A stretch of 64,000 bases of DNA from Acinetobacter proteolyticus (GTDB lineage Bacteria > Pseudomonadota > Gammaproteobacteria > Pseudomonadales > Moraxellaceae), in assembly GCF_000367945.1 (NCBI RefSeq), contig NZ_KB849179.1, positions 1,435,459 through 1,499,458 on the forward strand. The letters run 5' to 3'. The notes below the pieces were generated by a model. It searched no databases. It was not told the DNA's origin and saw only the letters and a list, made by a program, of their open reading frames with translations. Positions 18,682 through 30,299 of the stretch are shown one piece after another; positions within the stretch are counted from its first letter, which is position 1, and every line of letters begins with the position of its first letter. The position numbers and the translations under genes are program-made.

Positions 18682-18709
18682 AAAAAAAAGCCACATCTGG
18701 AAATGTGGC
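18682..18709 (-). terminator. Hairpin after pcaU, T-run on the minus strand
   Basis: GCCACAT/ATGTGGC with a 6-base loop is preceded on the plus strand by eight A, so the intrinsic-terminator orientation is leftward. No minus-strand gene is evident to its right. It may act for pcaU as a simple hairpin, or stop an unseen leftward transcript. Confidence 0.55.
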
Positions 18710-19254
18710 GAAAGGTGTATTGCTGCTACGGCTTATGTCCGTATGTTTAAATTAATCTCCTTTGCTTAAATGAACATTAATTTAGTGAACATTCATTATA
18801 TTTTTTACTTGCTAAGGGAAATTTCTATTTTTCAGTAAGCGGACATAAAATAAAAATATTATTTAATCAAATCATTCAATTCAAAACTAAACTTGTAGTA
18901 GTTTAAAATTAACGGCCTAATCCATAAAAAATTGTTGGAATACAATATAGGTTTTGCACTTTTATATCCATTATGACCACTGGCTCACAAAATATAAATC
19001 TTGGTCTAAAGTGTTATTTTTTGTATAAAAAAACAACATTGTGTAACAAACACTTTTATTTTTAAGTTTCCCCTTAGCTGATATGAACTCATAAAAAAAC
19101 AACCTATTGATATATAAATATTTTATAAAAAACAAATTCTTAAAGTCCAGTTCATTTGTATTCATTACAGAAGCATAGTATTTTAAAAAACACATGAAAA
19201 ATAAATAAATTTCAAACCTAAAGATAGATCGAATAATAAAAGTGAGATCGAAAA
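18710..19254. other. AT-rich intergenic region before aspT
   Basis: I see no convincing gene in these 545 bases. TTATGTCCG (18733-18741) and CGGACATAA (18840-18848) could pair, and TGAACATT occurs twice near 18771-18793. The region should contain the promoter of the aspartate system and may hold a structured leader. A 116-codon minus-strand frame here is very AT-rich and runs into aspT; I do not accept it. Confidence 0.4.
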
Positions 19255-20940
19255 ATGATTGAATGGTTACAAGGCGAATTAAAACATAGCCCAGAAATCT
19301 TATTGTTCTTATCCTTGGCAATCGGTTTCTGGATTGGTCAGTTTCAATTCGGAAAATTTCAGTTTGGCGGTGTGGCGGGTTCTCTGCTTGTTGCAGTCGT
19401 ACTCAGTCTCATCGGTGTGCCCGTCGACAATGGGGTCAAAGCCATTCTGTTTGCATTGTTCATTTATGCAGTTGGCTTTGAGAGTGGTCCCCAGTTTTTT
19501 AAATCTCTCGGCCCACAATCGATAAAAGAAATTCTCTTAGCTGTGTTTATGGCGGTTAGTGGTTTAATCACAGTCTTGGTCATGGCTAAGTTATTCCATT
19601 TAGACAAGGGTTTAGCTGCAGGACTCGCTGCTGGCGGAATGACCCAATCCGCGATTATTGGGACGGCGGGTGATGCAATTTCCCGACTCGACCTGCCTCT
19701 GGCTGAAATTCAAAAACTACAGGCTAATGTCGCCATCGGCTATGCCGTGACTTATATTTTTGGTTCATTGGGTGCCATCATTGTCTGTGTGAATATTCTG
19801 CCTAAATTTATGGGCAAAGAAATTCACGATGATGCTTTAAAAGCGCAGTCTGAACGTCTCAAGGGTGCTTTTGAATTAGCCCCTGGTCAAGAACTAGCAA
19901 TGCCAGAAATCGTTGGGCGTATTTATAAAGTCAAACAAGCCAGTGGACAAACCGTGGCTGAACTTGAAGCCAAACAAAGCAGCATCACCATCGAGCGCTT
20001 AAAGCGTAAAGATCAATTGATTGATGTGGCACCAGAACTGACTTTACAAACCGATGATGTGATCTTACTGGTCGGGCGTCGTGCCAATGTTGTTGCTATT
20101 TCAGACCAAATAGGTACTGAGCTACAGTCTTCACAAGGTATGGAAATGATTATGGATACCACGGATGTGATCCTAAGAAATTCCAAATATATCAATCGTA
20201 GTCTCGGTGACATCAAAGCCAATACCCCTGCTTATTTAAAACATGGCATTTATGTGTTGGCAATTAAACGTAAAGATGAAACCCAAACCTTGAGTGATGA
20301 TACCGTTCTACAACAAGGTGACGTCATTACCGTTTATGGGACTAAAAGTGATCTGGATCGTTTGGTTAAAGAAGCAGGTACAGCACTGCCAGAAAGCTTA
20401 AAAACCGACTGGATCTTCCACGGCGCAGGGCTGGTGGTCGGCTTACTAATTGGTCTGTTTGTAGTCCGTATCGGTGATGTCCCTCTAACACTCGGTGCAG
20501 GTGGTGGTGCGTTACTGTCAGGTCTTCTGTTTGGCTGGTTACGCAGCCGTAATCAAGTCCATGGCAACATGCCTTTAGCTGCATCACAGCTACTGAAAGA
20601 TTTGGGGCTTGCAGGATTCGTTGCTGCGGTTGGTTTGCAATCTGGGCTACAGGCGATTCAAACTATTAAAGACAGCGGTCTGTCTCTATTTATGATTGGT
20701 GTGGTGGTCACCTTAGTTCCGCTGATTCTTTCTATGCTTTTTGCACGTTATGTGCTGCGTTATGACAACGTTGCAGTTATGGCAGGCGCCTTGTCTGGCT
20801 CCCGTAGTGCCAACCCTGCCTTTGGTGCAATTTTAGATAAAGCAGGAAACTCTATTCCTACAGTTCCATTCGCCATTACTTATGCATTGGCAAACGTATT
20901 CTTAACTCTGCTTGGCCCCCTCATCGTCGGCCTTGCCTAA
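19255..20940 (+). CDS. aspT: Aspartate:alanine antiporter
   Basis: It is an inner-membrane exchanger of the AAEx family, swapping external aspartate for internal alanine. At 561 residues it has the family plan. A block of hydrophobic segments comes first (about residues 10-185). A cytoplasmic part with two RCK_C (TrkA-C-like) domains follows (about 205-375; RANVVAISDQIG and SDLDRLVKEAG mark their ends). A second membrane block with GALSGSRSANPAFGAI closes the protein. The adjacent decarboxylase makes alanine and CO2 from aspartate and consumes a proton, so the pair can generate proton motive force, as known from Tetragenococcus. Confidence 0.88.
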   Translation: MIEWLQGELKHSPEILLFLSLAIGFWIGQFQFGKFQFGGVAGSLLVAVVLSLIGVPVDNGVKAILFALFIYAVGFESGPQFFKSLGPQSIKEILLAVFMAVSGLITVLVMAKLFHLDKGLAAGLAAGGMTQSAIIGTAGDAISRLDLPLAEIQKLQANVAIGYAVTYIFGSLGAIIVCVNILPKFMGKEIHDDALKAQSERLKGAFELAPGQELAMPEIVGRIYKVKQASGQTVAELEAKQSSITIERLKRKDQLIDVAPELTLQTDDVILLVGRRANVVAISDQIGTELQSSQGMEMIMDTTDVILRNSKYINRSLGDIKANTPAYLKHGIYVLAIKRKDETQTLSDDTVLQQGDVITVYGTKSDLDRLVKEAGTALPESLKTDWIFHGAGLVVGLLIGLFVVRIGDVPLTLGAGGGALLSGLLFGWLRSRNQVHGNMPLAASQLLKDLGLAGFVAAVGLQSGLQAIQTIKDSGLSLFMIGVVVTLVPLILSMLFARYVLRYDNVAVMAGALSGSRSANPAFGAILDKAGNSIPTVPFAITYALANVFLTLLGPLIVGLA

Positions 20941-20979
20941 AGATAATTTGTATTCAATCACTTATTACTTCCACTATAA

Positions 20980-22596
<1,617 letters not shown>

Positions 22597-22620
22597 ATCT
22601 GAATCGAATTTTCAGTAAAT

Positions 22621-22648
22621 AAAAAAAGCAGCTTAAGCTGCTTTTTTT
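22621..22648. terminator. Bidirectional terminator between asdA and cntB
   Basis: AAAAAAAGCAGCTT/AAGCTGCTTTTTTT is a perfect 14-bp palindrome with a T-run in each direction. It serves the plus-strand asdA and the minus-strand carnitine operon, whose stop codon is about 25 bases away. Confidence 0.92.
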
Positions 22649-22673
22649 ATACTTTCAGAATCAAAATTTTAAA

Positions 22674-23630
22674 TTAAAGATCAAGTACCAGTTTCTTGCC
22701 TTTGGCACGCGACACACAGATCATCATCGACTGCTGTGAGGCTTTTTCATCATCACTCAGATATTGGTCAAAATGCTCTGCCTCACCTTCTAGAATCGTG
22801 GTTTCACACGTGCCACACACTCCTTCACGGCATAAACACTCCACATCAATATTGAGCAATTCAATTGCTTGTAAAATGGTTTGATTGCCTTGAACTTCGA
22901 CTTGCTGATTGGATTTGGCCAACACGACTGTAAATGCTTCACCCTCTTCAGGCACAGTTGAAGCAAACTGTTCCCAGTGAATATATTCATCACGATAACG
23001 GTGATAATTACAACGATCGATCACCGCATCAATCATCGGTTTCGGGCCACATACATAGACATGCGTACCTTTGGGTTGAATGCCAATCAACTTGTCTAGA
23101 TCCAGACATTTTCCATCCGAATCGATATAGCTAAATATATGTTCACCATGTTTCTGTTTGAGCTCTTCCAGCAGTGCAGCATGCTCTGGCGAACGATAGG
23201 CATAATGCAACTCATAGTCGGCACCACGTGCAGCCAACTCATCCATTTGCGGTACAAACGGCGTAATCCCAATCCCACCAGCAATCAGAATATGTTTCTC
23301 ACCATCTGCCGCCAATGGAAACAAATTTTTCGGTTCAGAAATCAGAATCTCACAGCCTTCATTGCACTGATCATGCATAAAAACTGAACCACCTTTACCT
23401 TCAATATCTTTACGGACACAGACTTGGTAAGTCGATAGATCTTGAGCACAGCTCATCAGTGAATAGGCATTGGATAGCTGGTCATTCATTTTCACAATGA
23501 TATGACTGCCACCATTGAATTGAGGGAAATTTTGTCCGTCCTGACGTTTAAATGTAAATCGTTTGATCAGTGGAGTCAGTTGCTCTACACGTGTGACCAC
23601 TGAAGCAAACATTTCATAATGACTAGCCAT
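22674..23630 (-). CDS. cntB: Carnitine monooxygenase reductase subunit
   Basis: It passes electrons from NAD(P)H through flavin and a plant-type 2Fe-2S cluster to CntA. The 318-residue protein has the order flavin domain (about 1-105), NAD domain with IAGGIGITPFVPQMDEL (about 110-220) and a C-terminal ferredoxin domain. The cluster cysteines are in CLCREGVCGTC and the last in MMICVSRA. This phthalate-dioxygenase-reductase layout also occurs in vanillate demethylase reductase, but the partner CntA two genes upstream decides the call. Confidence 0.9.
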   Translation of the reverse strand: MASHYEMFASVVTRVEQLTPLIKRFTFKRQDGQNFPQFNGGSHIIVKMNDQLSNAYSLMSCAQDLSTYQVCVRKDIEGKGGSVFMHDQCNEGCEILISEPKNLFPLAADGEKHILIAGGIGITPFVPQMDELAARGADYELHYAYRSPEHAALLEELKQKHGEHIFSYIDSDGKCLDLDKLIGIQPKGTHVYVCGPKPMIDAVIDRCNYHRYRDEYIHWEQFASTVPEEGEAFTVVLAKSNQQVEVQGNQTILQAIELLNIDVECLCREGVCGTCETTILEGEAEHFDQYLSDDEKASQQSMMICVSRAKGKKLVLDL

Positions 23631-23690
23631 GTCTAAATCCTCTTTACCACATGCTGCTCATCTCAGCATTTTCTAATTTTAAGCGTATAT

Positions 23691-23728
23691 TGCCTGTTGA
23701 CCCTCGATGAAGAGAGTCCTCACAGGCA
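23691..23728 (-). other. Intra-operon hairpin between the aldehyde dehydrogenase gene and cntB
   Basis: TGCCTGT/ACAGGCA forms an outer stem, with a further imperfect GAC-CTC/GAG-GTC stem inside. No T-run follows. It lies in the 104-base gap just after the aldehyde dehydrogenase stop codon and may stabilise or process the message. Confidence 0.4.
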
Positions 23729-23734
23729 GTATTG

Positions 23735-25186
23735 CTATAACCCTAAGCACATATACTTAATGGTCATGAATTCTTCCAAACCATATTTAGAACCTTCACG
23801 ACCAACACCTGATTGTTTCACACCACCAAATGGCACCACTTCATTGGAAATGGCGGTTGAGTTCATCCCGACCATGCCATATTCCAACTGTTCAGCGACA
23901 CGCCAAATCCGTGAAATATTTTCGCTATAGACATAAGCCGCTAAACCAAAAATAGTATCGTTGGCTTGCGCGACCACATCGGCTTCATCCGTAAAGCGAA
24001 TTAATGGTGCCACAGGTCCAAAAATCTCTTCCTGAACAATGTCCATATCACGCGAAACATCGGTTAACACCGTCGGTTCAAAGAATGTCTGACCCAATGA
24101 ATGCTGTTGACCGCCACAAGCCACTTGTGCACCTTTACCACAGGCATCATCAATCAACTGTTTTGCTTTCAACACCGCTTTGTCATTGATTAACGGCCCA
24201 ATCTGCACATTCGATTCCAAACCATTGCCGATTTTGAATTTCTGTACCTCTTGCACAAACTTCTCGGTAAATGTCTGATAAATCTTGTCGTGAACGTAAA
24301 TTCGATTGGCACAAACACAGGTTTGACCTGCATTACGGAACTTGGCAAAGATTGCGCCTTGTACCGCTTTATTTAAATCTGCATCATCAAACACGATCAG
24401 TGGTGCATTACCACCGAGTTCTAGAGCCAACTTTTTAATGGTGCCTGAACATTGCTGCATCAATAAACGACCGACTGGTGTAGAACCGGTAAAGGTCAGT
24501 TTTTTGACTTTTTCATGACTACTAAAGACTGAACCAATCTCTTGCGATTTGCCCGTCACCACATTAATGACACCCGCTGGGATGCCCGCCATTTCTGCCA
24601 GTTTGGCAAGCGCAAGTGCACAATACGGGGTTTCATTGGCAGGCTTGATTACGATGGTACAGCCTGCTGCCAAAGCAGGTGCCGCTTTACGGGTAATCAT
24701 GGCAATCGGGAAATTCCACGGCGTAATCGCGGCAACCACGCCGACAGGTTCTTTGGTGATAATAAAACGCTGCTGGCTATTGGTGGTTGGAATCACGTCG
24801 CCATAAACACGCTTGCCTTCTTCGGCAAACCATTGGATAAATGAGGCCGCATATTTCACTTCACCCAAAGCCTCGGCTACGGGCTTGCCCTGTTCAATGG
24901 TCATCATTCGTGCTAAATCATCGGCATGCGCCAAAACCAGTTGATACCAAGCCAATAACAGGTCTGCACGTTTTTGTGCAGTCAAACCTTTCCATGCAGC
25001 TAAAGCTTGATACGCCACTTCAACCGCTTCAGTAGCTTCTGCTGCGCCCATATTTGGAATGACGCCAATTTCTTCACCTGTCGCAGGGTTGGTCACAGCA
25101 ATGGTGGCATCGGATTGTGCACTCACCCATTGACCATTGATCAATCCGCGTTGTTGAAATAACGGACTTGCTTGCAAACTTGACAT
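23735..25186 (-). CDS. NAD(P)-dependent aldehyde dehydrogenase, probably malic semialdehyde dehydrogenase
   Basis: This aldehyde dehydrogenase superfamily member has 483 residues, closest in look to succinate-semialdehyde dehydrogenases (GabD). The catalytic Cys is in NAGQTCVCANR and the general base Glu in LELGGNAPLIVF. The NAD-fold loop FTGSTPVGR is present. It lies between cntA and cntB on the same strand, so the likely substrate is malic semialdehyde released by carnitine cleavage, giving malate. A succinate-semialdehyde role is the alternative. Its start follows AGGAA by six bases. Confidence 0.82.
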   Translation of the reverse strand: MSSLQASPLFQQRGLINGQWVSAQSDATIAVTNPATGEEIGVIPNMGAAEATEAVEVAYQALAAWKGLTAQKRADLLLAWYQLVLAHADDLARMMTIEQGKPVAEALGEVKYAASFIQWFAEEGKRVYGDVIPTTNSQQRFIITKEPVGVVAAITPWNFPIAMITRKAAPALAAGCTIVIKPANETPYCALALAKLAEMAGIPAGVINVVTGKSQEIGSVFSSHEKVKKLTFTGSTPVGRLLMQQCSGTIKKLALELGGNAPLIVFDDADLNKAVQGAIFAKFRNAGQTCVCANRIYVHDKIYQTFTEKFVQEVQKFKIGNGLESNVQIGPLINDKAVLKAKQLIDDACGKGAQVACGGQQHSLGQTFFEPTVLTDVSRDMDIVQEEIFGPVAPLIRFTDEADVVAQANDTIFGLAAYVYSENISRIWRVAEQLEYGMVGMNSTAISNEVVPFGGVKQSGVGREGSKYGLEEFMTIKYMCLGL

Positions 25187-25261
25187 GTCATGTTCCTATC
25201 GATTGAAAGCAAGGTACGGCCTGATCACCGCACCTTAAATTATCTGATGCCTGAGACAAAA

Positions 25262-26377
25262 TTATTTGTGGTATTGCGCAACAAGATTTTGGAAATAAGC
25301 AATACCGTGTTCACTGATTCCTGAACGTTGCTTGTCGGTCATGATACGACCTTGACCACGATAACCCCGTGATTTTAAACCACGTTGCACGCTTTCAACC
25401 AGTTCGAGGTCTTCTGGGCGGAAGACATTGCGATACCATTCAATCAGGTCTTTCTGGTCTTGGGTCAGTTCTTCATTGGTGAAGAAAATGTCATAGTGCT
25501 GCAAAGTAGTTTCCGCATCCATCGGGAACTCATAGATCACGGTCATGAAGTTTGCACCTGGTGGTACGTTAAACATGGTACAAGGCCAAGTCCAGAAACC
25601 ACTAAAAGTTGGATCCTTCACCGATGGGTCAAGCTTGAATGATTTTTCTGAAGAACGAGCATAACCATATTGCAGCGTCCAGTTTTGATGGGTGGTGTGC
25701 CAGTATTTATCCACCTGTACCGAGTCAGCAAAACCCGGATGCGCTGGACCACAGTGATAACATTCTAAATAGTTATCCACGATCACTTTCCAGTTGGCAG
25801 GTGTTTCCGTTACGAACCGTGCCACCAGTTTCAAATCCTTAATGACCGCACAAGCTTCATTCAGTTTTTGTGCAAATTCAGGCAACTGATCTTCAACACA
25901 GGTCGCATTTTCATCCATATTGATAAAGACAAAACCGCCATATTCTTCCACTTTTAATGGCACCATGCTGGAGTTTTGCTTGTCAAAAGACTCAACATGA
26001 TCACAATTACGCGCCAGCGCCAAACTACCATCCAGCTTGAATGTCCATGCATGATACGGACAGGTAATCACGTTTTTGGCTTTACCGCTACCGCTTAGCA
26101 GCTCATGACCACGATGTGGGCAGACATTATAGAACGCACGTAATACGCTGTCTTTGCCACGAATCACGATGATGTTTTCACCAATCACCTTACGGGTAAT
26201 ATAGTCATTGGCTTGGGCAACTTCACTGCCATGTGCCACGCAAATCCAGCTTTTCGCAAAAATTTCTTCTTTTTCACGCTCAAACACCTGAGATGAGGTA
26301 TAGAACACTTTTGGAAATGTCCATGCCACATCTGGGTTTGAACAGAAATCTTCTGGTAATTTTTCAACTGCATTCAT
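25262..26377 (-). CDS. cntA: Carnitine monooxygenase oxygenase subunit (Rieske)
   Basis: It cleaves L-carnitine with O2 to trimethylamine and malic semialdehyde. The 371 residues align from memory almost throughout with the characterised A. baumannii CntA. The Rieske ligands are Cys86, His88, Cys106 and His109. In the catalytic domain DNYLECYHCGPAH gives His208 and His213 as iron ligands and Glu205, the unusual glutamate that replaces the bridging Asp of most Rieske oxygenases and marks this subfamily. A GGAG site precedes the ATG. Trimethylamine production by this enzyme is established for the family. Confidence 0.96.
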   Translation of the reverse strand: MNAVEKLPEDFCSNPDVAWTFPKVFYTSSQVFEREKEEIFAKSWICVAHGSEVAQANDYITRKVIGENIIVIRGKDSVLRAFYNVCPHRGHELLSGSGKAKNVITCPYHAWTFKLDGSLALARNCDHVESFDKQNSSMVPLKVEEYGGFVFINMDENATCVEDQLPEFAQKLNEACAVIKDLKLVARFVTETPANWKVIVDNYLECYHCGPAHPGFADSVQVDKYWHTTHQNWTLQYGYARSSEKSFKLDPSVKDPTFSGFWTWPCTMFNVPPGANFMTVIYEFPMDAETTLQHYDIFFTNEELTQDQKDLIEWYRNVFRPEDLELVESVQRGLKSRGYRGQGRIMTDKQRSGISEHGIAYFQNLVAQYHK

Positions 26378-26441
26378 GGTTTTACTCCATTAAACTCTTT
26401 TGTCCTAACGACCGTTTTATCAAAATTGGCTGATGTTCAAA

Positions 26442-27395
26442 TCACTTGAACATTTGCTTTAACGAACTCAGCATGTGCTGATATAAATCCTGCACCACAG
26501 GACAGTCCCGTACTAAACGTAAACTGCCATGCAGTAATCCTTTGCCGAGATAAAACTCGGCAGCAATATTGGCTTGTTTTAACTTGTTCACGAAAATACG
26601 TCCGTCGTCACTCAGTGGATCGTATTCAGCCACCGCAACAAAACTGCGTGGCATGTCAGAAAAATCCTGTGCGTTTAATGGCGCTAAACGTGTATCTTTC
26701 CAATCACTTTCATTCGGCGCATATTCCTTCAGGTAATAATGCATTTCCTCGAGCGTCAGTAACGGTGCATGTGCATGCTGCTGGCAAGACGCGGTATCAA
26801 AACTACTGCCCAAACATGGGTAGATCAAAGCCAAACCACAAGCCTGATTGCCTGTATGCTGTAGCTGAACCGCCAGTGCCGCGGCTAAGTTGCCGCCTGC
26901 GCTATCACCTGCTAATACCAACTGCGCTGGATTGATGTTCCAGTCTGCGCCATGCGTACGCAGCCAGTGATAGACCGTTTCACAATCCTCATAAGCGGCG
27001 GGAAAATGATGTTCTGGTATCAAACGGTAATCTACGCTCAACACTGCAACATTCAGATCACGGCATAAATAGCGGGTGATAAATTCATGTGAATCCAGAT
27101 TGCCCAGCATCCAGCCACCACCATGGATAAACAACACGCAAGGCCAACCCTCCGCGGGTGCTTGGCCTAATGGTGAATACAACCGAACATTGACGGGATG
27201 AGTGGCATGCGCAACGGTTTTATCTTCAATATTGACCGTTCCATCTCGTGGCAAGGTGTAGTTCAAGCACATCGCATCATAGGCTGCACGAATTGAATCA
27301 ATATCGTTATCCGCTGCTGAATAAATGCTGCTCCAGTACACCAGACTTTGCATTTCTTCACTTAATTCATAGCGCATGTTCGGTTGCTGTGTCAT
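26442..27395 (-). CDS. HSL-type alpha/beta hydrolase, possible acylcarnitine esterase
   Basis: This 317-residue protein belongs to the hormone-sensitive-lipase family of esterases. HGGGW at 91-95 forms the oxyanion hole, GDSAGG at 163-168 holds the nucleophile Ser165, and the acid and histidine lie in EYDPLSDDG and LLHGSLRL. No signal peptide is present, so it is cytoplasmic. Its start overlaps the transporter stop by ATGA, which ties it to carnitine uptake. I infer that it releases carnitine from short acyl esters such as acetylcarnitine; the substrate is not shown by the sequence. Confidence 0.75.
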   Translation of the reverse strand: MTQQPNMRYELSEEMQSLVYWSSIYSAADNDIDSIRAAYDAMCLNYTLPRDGTVNIEDKTVAHATHPVNVRLYSPLGQAPAEGWPCVLFIHGGGWMLGNLDSHEFITRYLCRDLNVAVLSVDYRLIPEHHFPAAYEDCETVYHWLRTHGADWNINPAQLVLAGDSAGGNLAAALAVQLQHTGNQACGLALIYPCLGSSFDTASCQQHAHAPLLTLEEMHYYLKEYAPNESDWKDTRLAPLNAQDFSDMPRSFVAVAEYDPLSDDGRIFVNKLKQANIAAEFYLGKGLLHGSLRLVRDCPVVQDLYQHMLSSLKQMFK

Positions 27396-29041
27396 GACAA
27401 TTCCTTTTGACTGCTTTTATGTGCCAGTGCTGTTGCCGCAATATCAATCTGCATCTGTTGATTTGGGTCAGTATGCTCAAGCGCTTCCAAGTCACTAAAG
27501 CTGCGCTGTTCAATCAAATGCGATGGCACTTTGGAATAATCCTCAATCAACCATTTCACCAAACCATATGTCTGTACCAGAATAATCACAATAAACGGTA
27601 AGGCAGTCACAATGGTGGCGGTTTTCATGGTGTCTAATGGCGCCTTAGAGAAAATCATCGCAATTGGCACCAGTGTTAACATCAGACACCAGAACAAACG
27701 CGCATTTGGAGATGGATCTTGCCCTTCACCTAAACCACGGGTACAAGTTGCAGAAACTGCATAGCCCACTGCATCCATATGTGCTGCAAGGAAAATCACC
27801 ATAATGCCAAGGAACAACCACATCATCAGCTTGCCTGCTGGCAATAAACCGAGCAGTTGACCAATAGCCACTTCACCGCCCTGTTGGCTCAAGATTTGTG
27901 GAACATTGACCATGCCTTGAATGAAGCTGTGAACGCTGTAATTTTCAAACACCCCAAAGATGAACCATAAACCAACGCTACCGCCGATGACCATGGCAAG
28001 AATCACTTCTTTAATGGTGCGTCCTTTGGATACACGGGTCACAAACAACGCCACGCCCGGTGCATAAGAAATCCACCATAACCAATAGAATACGGTCCAT
28101 TCACGGGTGAACTTTCCATCGCCCATCGGGTCGGTAAATAAGCTCATATCGACAAAGTTAGTCGCCATCAGACCAAAACTCATCAATGAATTATTCATAA
28201 TGAATTGGGTTGGTCCAAAGCACAGCACATAGATCGCAAACAGCACCACGCCCAAACACACCATATGACTCAAACGCTGCATGCCTTTATCCATACCGAC
28301 ATAGGAGCTGAGGGCGAATAACACCGACACCGCCAAGATGATGATGACTTTGGTCATAAAGGTATTTGGAATACCCGTGAGTTGCGACAGAATATTGGTA
28401 AAGGTCACCGCGGTCAGTACCAGTGAAATGGTCAAGGCACCAAACATACACAGCAAGAACATCAAGTCGACCACGCGACCAACTGGACCAGTCGCTTTAA
28501 AGCCAGTGACCGCTTCCACCATTGACGCCAAACTTAAGCCTTTATTCTTCCTGACATGGTAGCTATAGCACAGTGAAATCGATGCCAAAGCATAGATCGA
28601 CCATGCACTCAAACCAGAGTGAAAGAAGGAATAGGCCACGCTGTATTTCAGCGCTTCTGCCGATTCAGGGGCTAAATTCAAACCCGGCGTTTGATAATAA
28701 TAGGCCCAGTCTAGAAAGCCCCAGTACAAGGTCGAAGACCCAATCCCCGACAAAATAAACATGAAAATCCATGACATGGTGCTATATTGGGGCTTACCTT
28801 CACCGAGCTTGATTTTGCCGTATTTACTAAAGGCCAAACCGAAGGTAAAAATAATTGATAAAAAAGCAAATAACAGGACTGGCGTGGTAAACACTGACGT
28901 GGTCCATTGCATCCATTTTGCAGCCAGTTGTATTGATTCAGATGAGTAGATTGCCAAACCAGCCACCGATGTAAATACAACGGCAAGACTGGTGATCGCA
29001 AGCGTCTTATCTGTATAAGGTTTTATAATTTGATTATCCAT
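27392..29041 (-). CDS. BCCT-family transporter, probably for carnitine
   Basis: This 549-residue inner-membrane carrier of the betaine/carnitine/choline family has about 12 hydrophobic segments. The tryptophan-rich family signature appears as WTVFYWLWWISYAPGVALFV, followed by TRVSKGRTIKEV. The short C-terminal tail lacks a long osmosensory extension, so a nutritional rather than osmotic role is more likely. It is encoded between D-malate dehydrogenase and the esterase, upstream of cntA, making L-carnitine or a carnitine ester the best guess. Confidence 0.85.
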   Translation of the reverse strand: MDNQIIKPYTDKTLAITSLAVVFTSVAGLAIYSSESIQLAAKWMQWTTSVFTTPVLLFAFLSIIFTFGLAFSKYGKIKLGEGKPQYSTMSWIFMFILSGIGSSTLYWGFLDWAYYYQTPGLNLAPESAEALKYSVAYSFFHSGLSAWSIYALASISLCYSYHVRKNKGLSLASMVEAVTGFKATGPVGRVVDLMFLLCMFGALTISLVLTAVTFTNILSQLTGIPNTFMTKVIIILAVSVLFALSSYVGMDKGMQRLSHMVCLGVVLFAIYVLCFGPTQFIMNNSLMSFGLMATNFVDMSLFTDPMGDGKFTREWTVFYWLWWISYAPGVALFVTRVSKGRTIKEVILAMVIGGSVGLWFIFGVFENYSVHSFIQGMVNVPQILSQQGGEVAIGQLLGLLPAGKLMMWLFLGIMVIFLAAHMDAVGYAVSATCTRGLGEGQDPSPNARLFWCLMLTLVPIAMIFSKAPLDTMKTATIVTALPFIVIILVQTYGLVKWLIEDYSKVPSHLIEQRSFSDLEALEHTDPNQQMQIDIAATALAHKSSQKELS

Positions 29042-29086
29042 ATCTATTCAATCCATCTCGGATAGTGACTATTCCCTCAGGGGTAC

Positions 29087-30199
29087 TTACTCCATCGCGA
29101 ATAAATCCATTTTTTGCTGAGTCACACAGGATGCAATCGCATCACCCACTTCATAGGTCTTGGCAGTTCCACCGACATCAGGTGTTTTCGGGCCATGCAC
29201 CAAAACATGCTCAATCGCCTGCATGATTTCCTGTCCTGCCTGAATCACCTGCTCATCTCCATCTGCCAAGAAATCCAGCATCATGGCACCCGACCAGATC
29301 GCTGCAATGGGGTTGGCAATTTGCTGACCGTAAATATCTGGCGCTGAACCATGCACAGGTTCAAACAATGATGGGAATTTACGTTCAGGGTTAAGGTTGG
29401 CCGAAGCCGCCAAACCAATGGTGCCCGTGCATGCAGGTCCTAAATCCGACAAAATGTCACCAAATAAATTCGATGCCACCACCACATCAAAACGCTCAGG
29501 CTGTAGAACAAAACGTGCCGCTAAAATATCGACATGCTGTTTATCTGCCTTGATCTGTGGGTAGTGTTTTGCCATTTCATCGACACGTTCATCCCAGTAC
29601 GGCATGCTGACGGCAATGCCATTGGATTTAGTCGCAGCTGTGATTTTTTTAGCCTCACGCTGGTCCGCAAATTCAAAGGCATATTTTAAGATGCGATCGA
29701 CACCATGACGGGTAAACACCGCTTCCTGCAAGACGAACTCACGATCAGTCCCTTCAAAAGCTTTACCACCAATCGCTGAATATTCACCCTCACTGTTTTC
29801 ACGCACCACATAAAAATCGATATCGCCCGGTTGTTTGCCAGCCAGTGGACATTTCACCCCAGGCATTAACCGAACAGGGCGTAAGTTCACATACTGATCA
29901 AAACGACGGCGGAACTGCAGCAATGATCCCCACAGTGAAATGTGATCTGGCACCTTTTCAGGCCAACCCACCGCACCAAAGAAAATTGCATCATATTGCT
30001 GTAAGACTTCAAACCAGTTATCCGGCATCATTTTGCCGTGTTCAAGGTAATAATCGCAGCTGGCCCAATCGAAGCTATCCATTTGAACTTGAATGCCATA
30101 TTTGTCTGCTGCTGCCTTTACAACCTTGATGCCTTCTGGTAGAACTTCTAAACCAATCCCATCACCCGCAATCGTGGCAACTTTATACTTTTTTGCCAT
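29087..30199 (-). CDS. dmlA: D-malate / tartrate dehydrogenase (decarboxylating)
   Basis: This is an NAD-dependent beta-decarboxylating dehydrogenase of the isopropylmalate dehydrogenase family, 370 residues. IAGDGIGLEVLPE, the substrate arginines in LLQFRRRFDQYVNLRPVRL, and DILSDLGPACTGTIGLAASANLNP are typical of the TtuC/DmlA branch. It would turn D-malate, formed from malic semialdehyde, into pyruvate and CO2, completing carnitine carbon use. It is the first gene of the minus-strand carnitine run, and a LysR gene faces away from it. Tartrate activity is possible; ttuC is an alternative symbol. Confidence 0.88.
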   Translation of the reverse strand: MAKKYKVATIAGDGIGLEVLPEGIKVVKAAADKYGIQVQMDSFDWASCDYYLEHGKMMPDNWFEVLQQYDAIFFGAVGWPEKVPDHISLWGSLLQFRRRFDQYVNLRPVRLMPGVKCPLAGKQPGDIDFYVVRENSEGEYSAIGGKAFEGTDREFVLQEAVFTRHGVDRILKYAFEFADQREAKKITAATKSNGIAVSMPYWDERVDEMAKHYPQIKADKQHVDILAARFVLQPERFDVVVASNLFGDILSDLGPACTGTIGLAASANLNPERKFPSLFEPVHGSAPDIYGQQIANPIAAIWSGAMMLDFLADGDEQVIQAGQEIMQAIEHVLVHGPKTPDVGGTAKTYEVGDAIASCVTQQKMDLFAME

Positions 30200-30299
30200 A
30201 ACGCTCCCTTACACCTTTGGTTAATATCCTTAGCTGTAAACATGCTGTTTTCAGCAGCAATGATCAATAAGAAAACTATCACCCCAATGGACACGGATC

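Noticed and set aside
18971..19321. 116-codon minus-strand frame before aspT
   Set aside because: Very rich in F, Y, I, K and L as expected of AT-rich non-coding DNA, runs into the aspT coding region, and has no ribosome site or family signature.
22674..23630. Vanillate demethylase reductase (vanB)
   Set aside because: The domain order is the same, but the nearby oxygenase is CntA with the Glu205 signature and there is no vanA gene.
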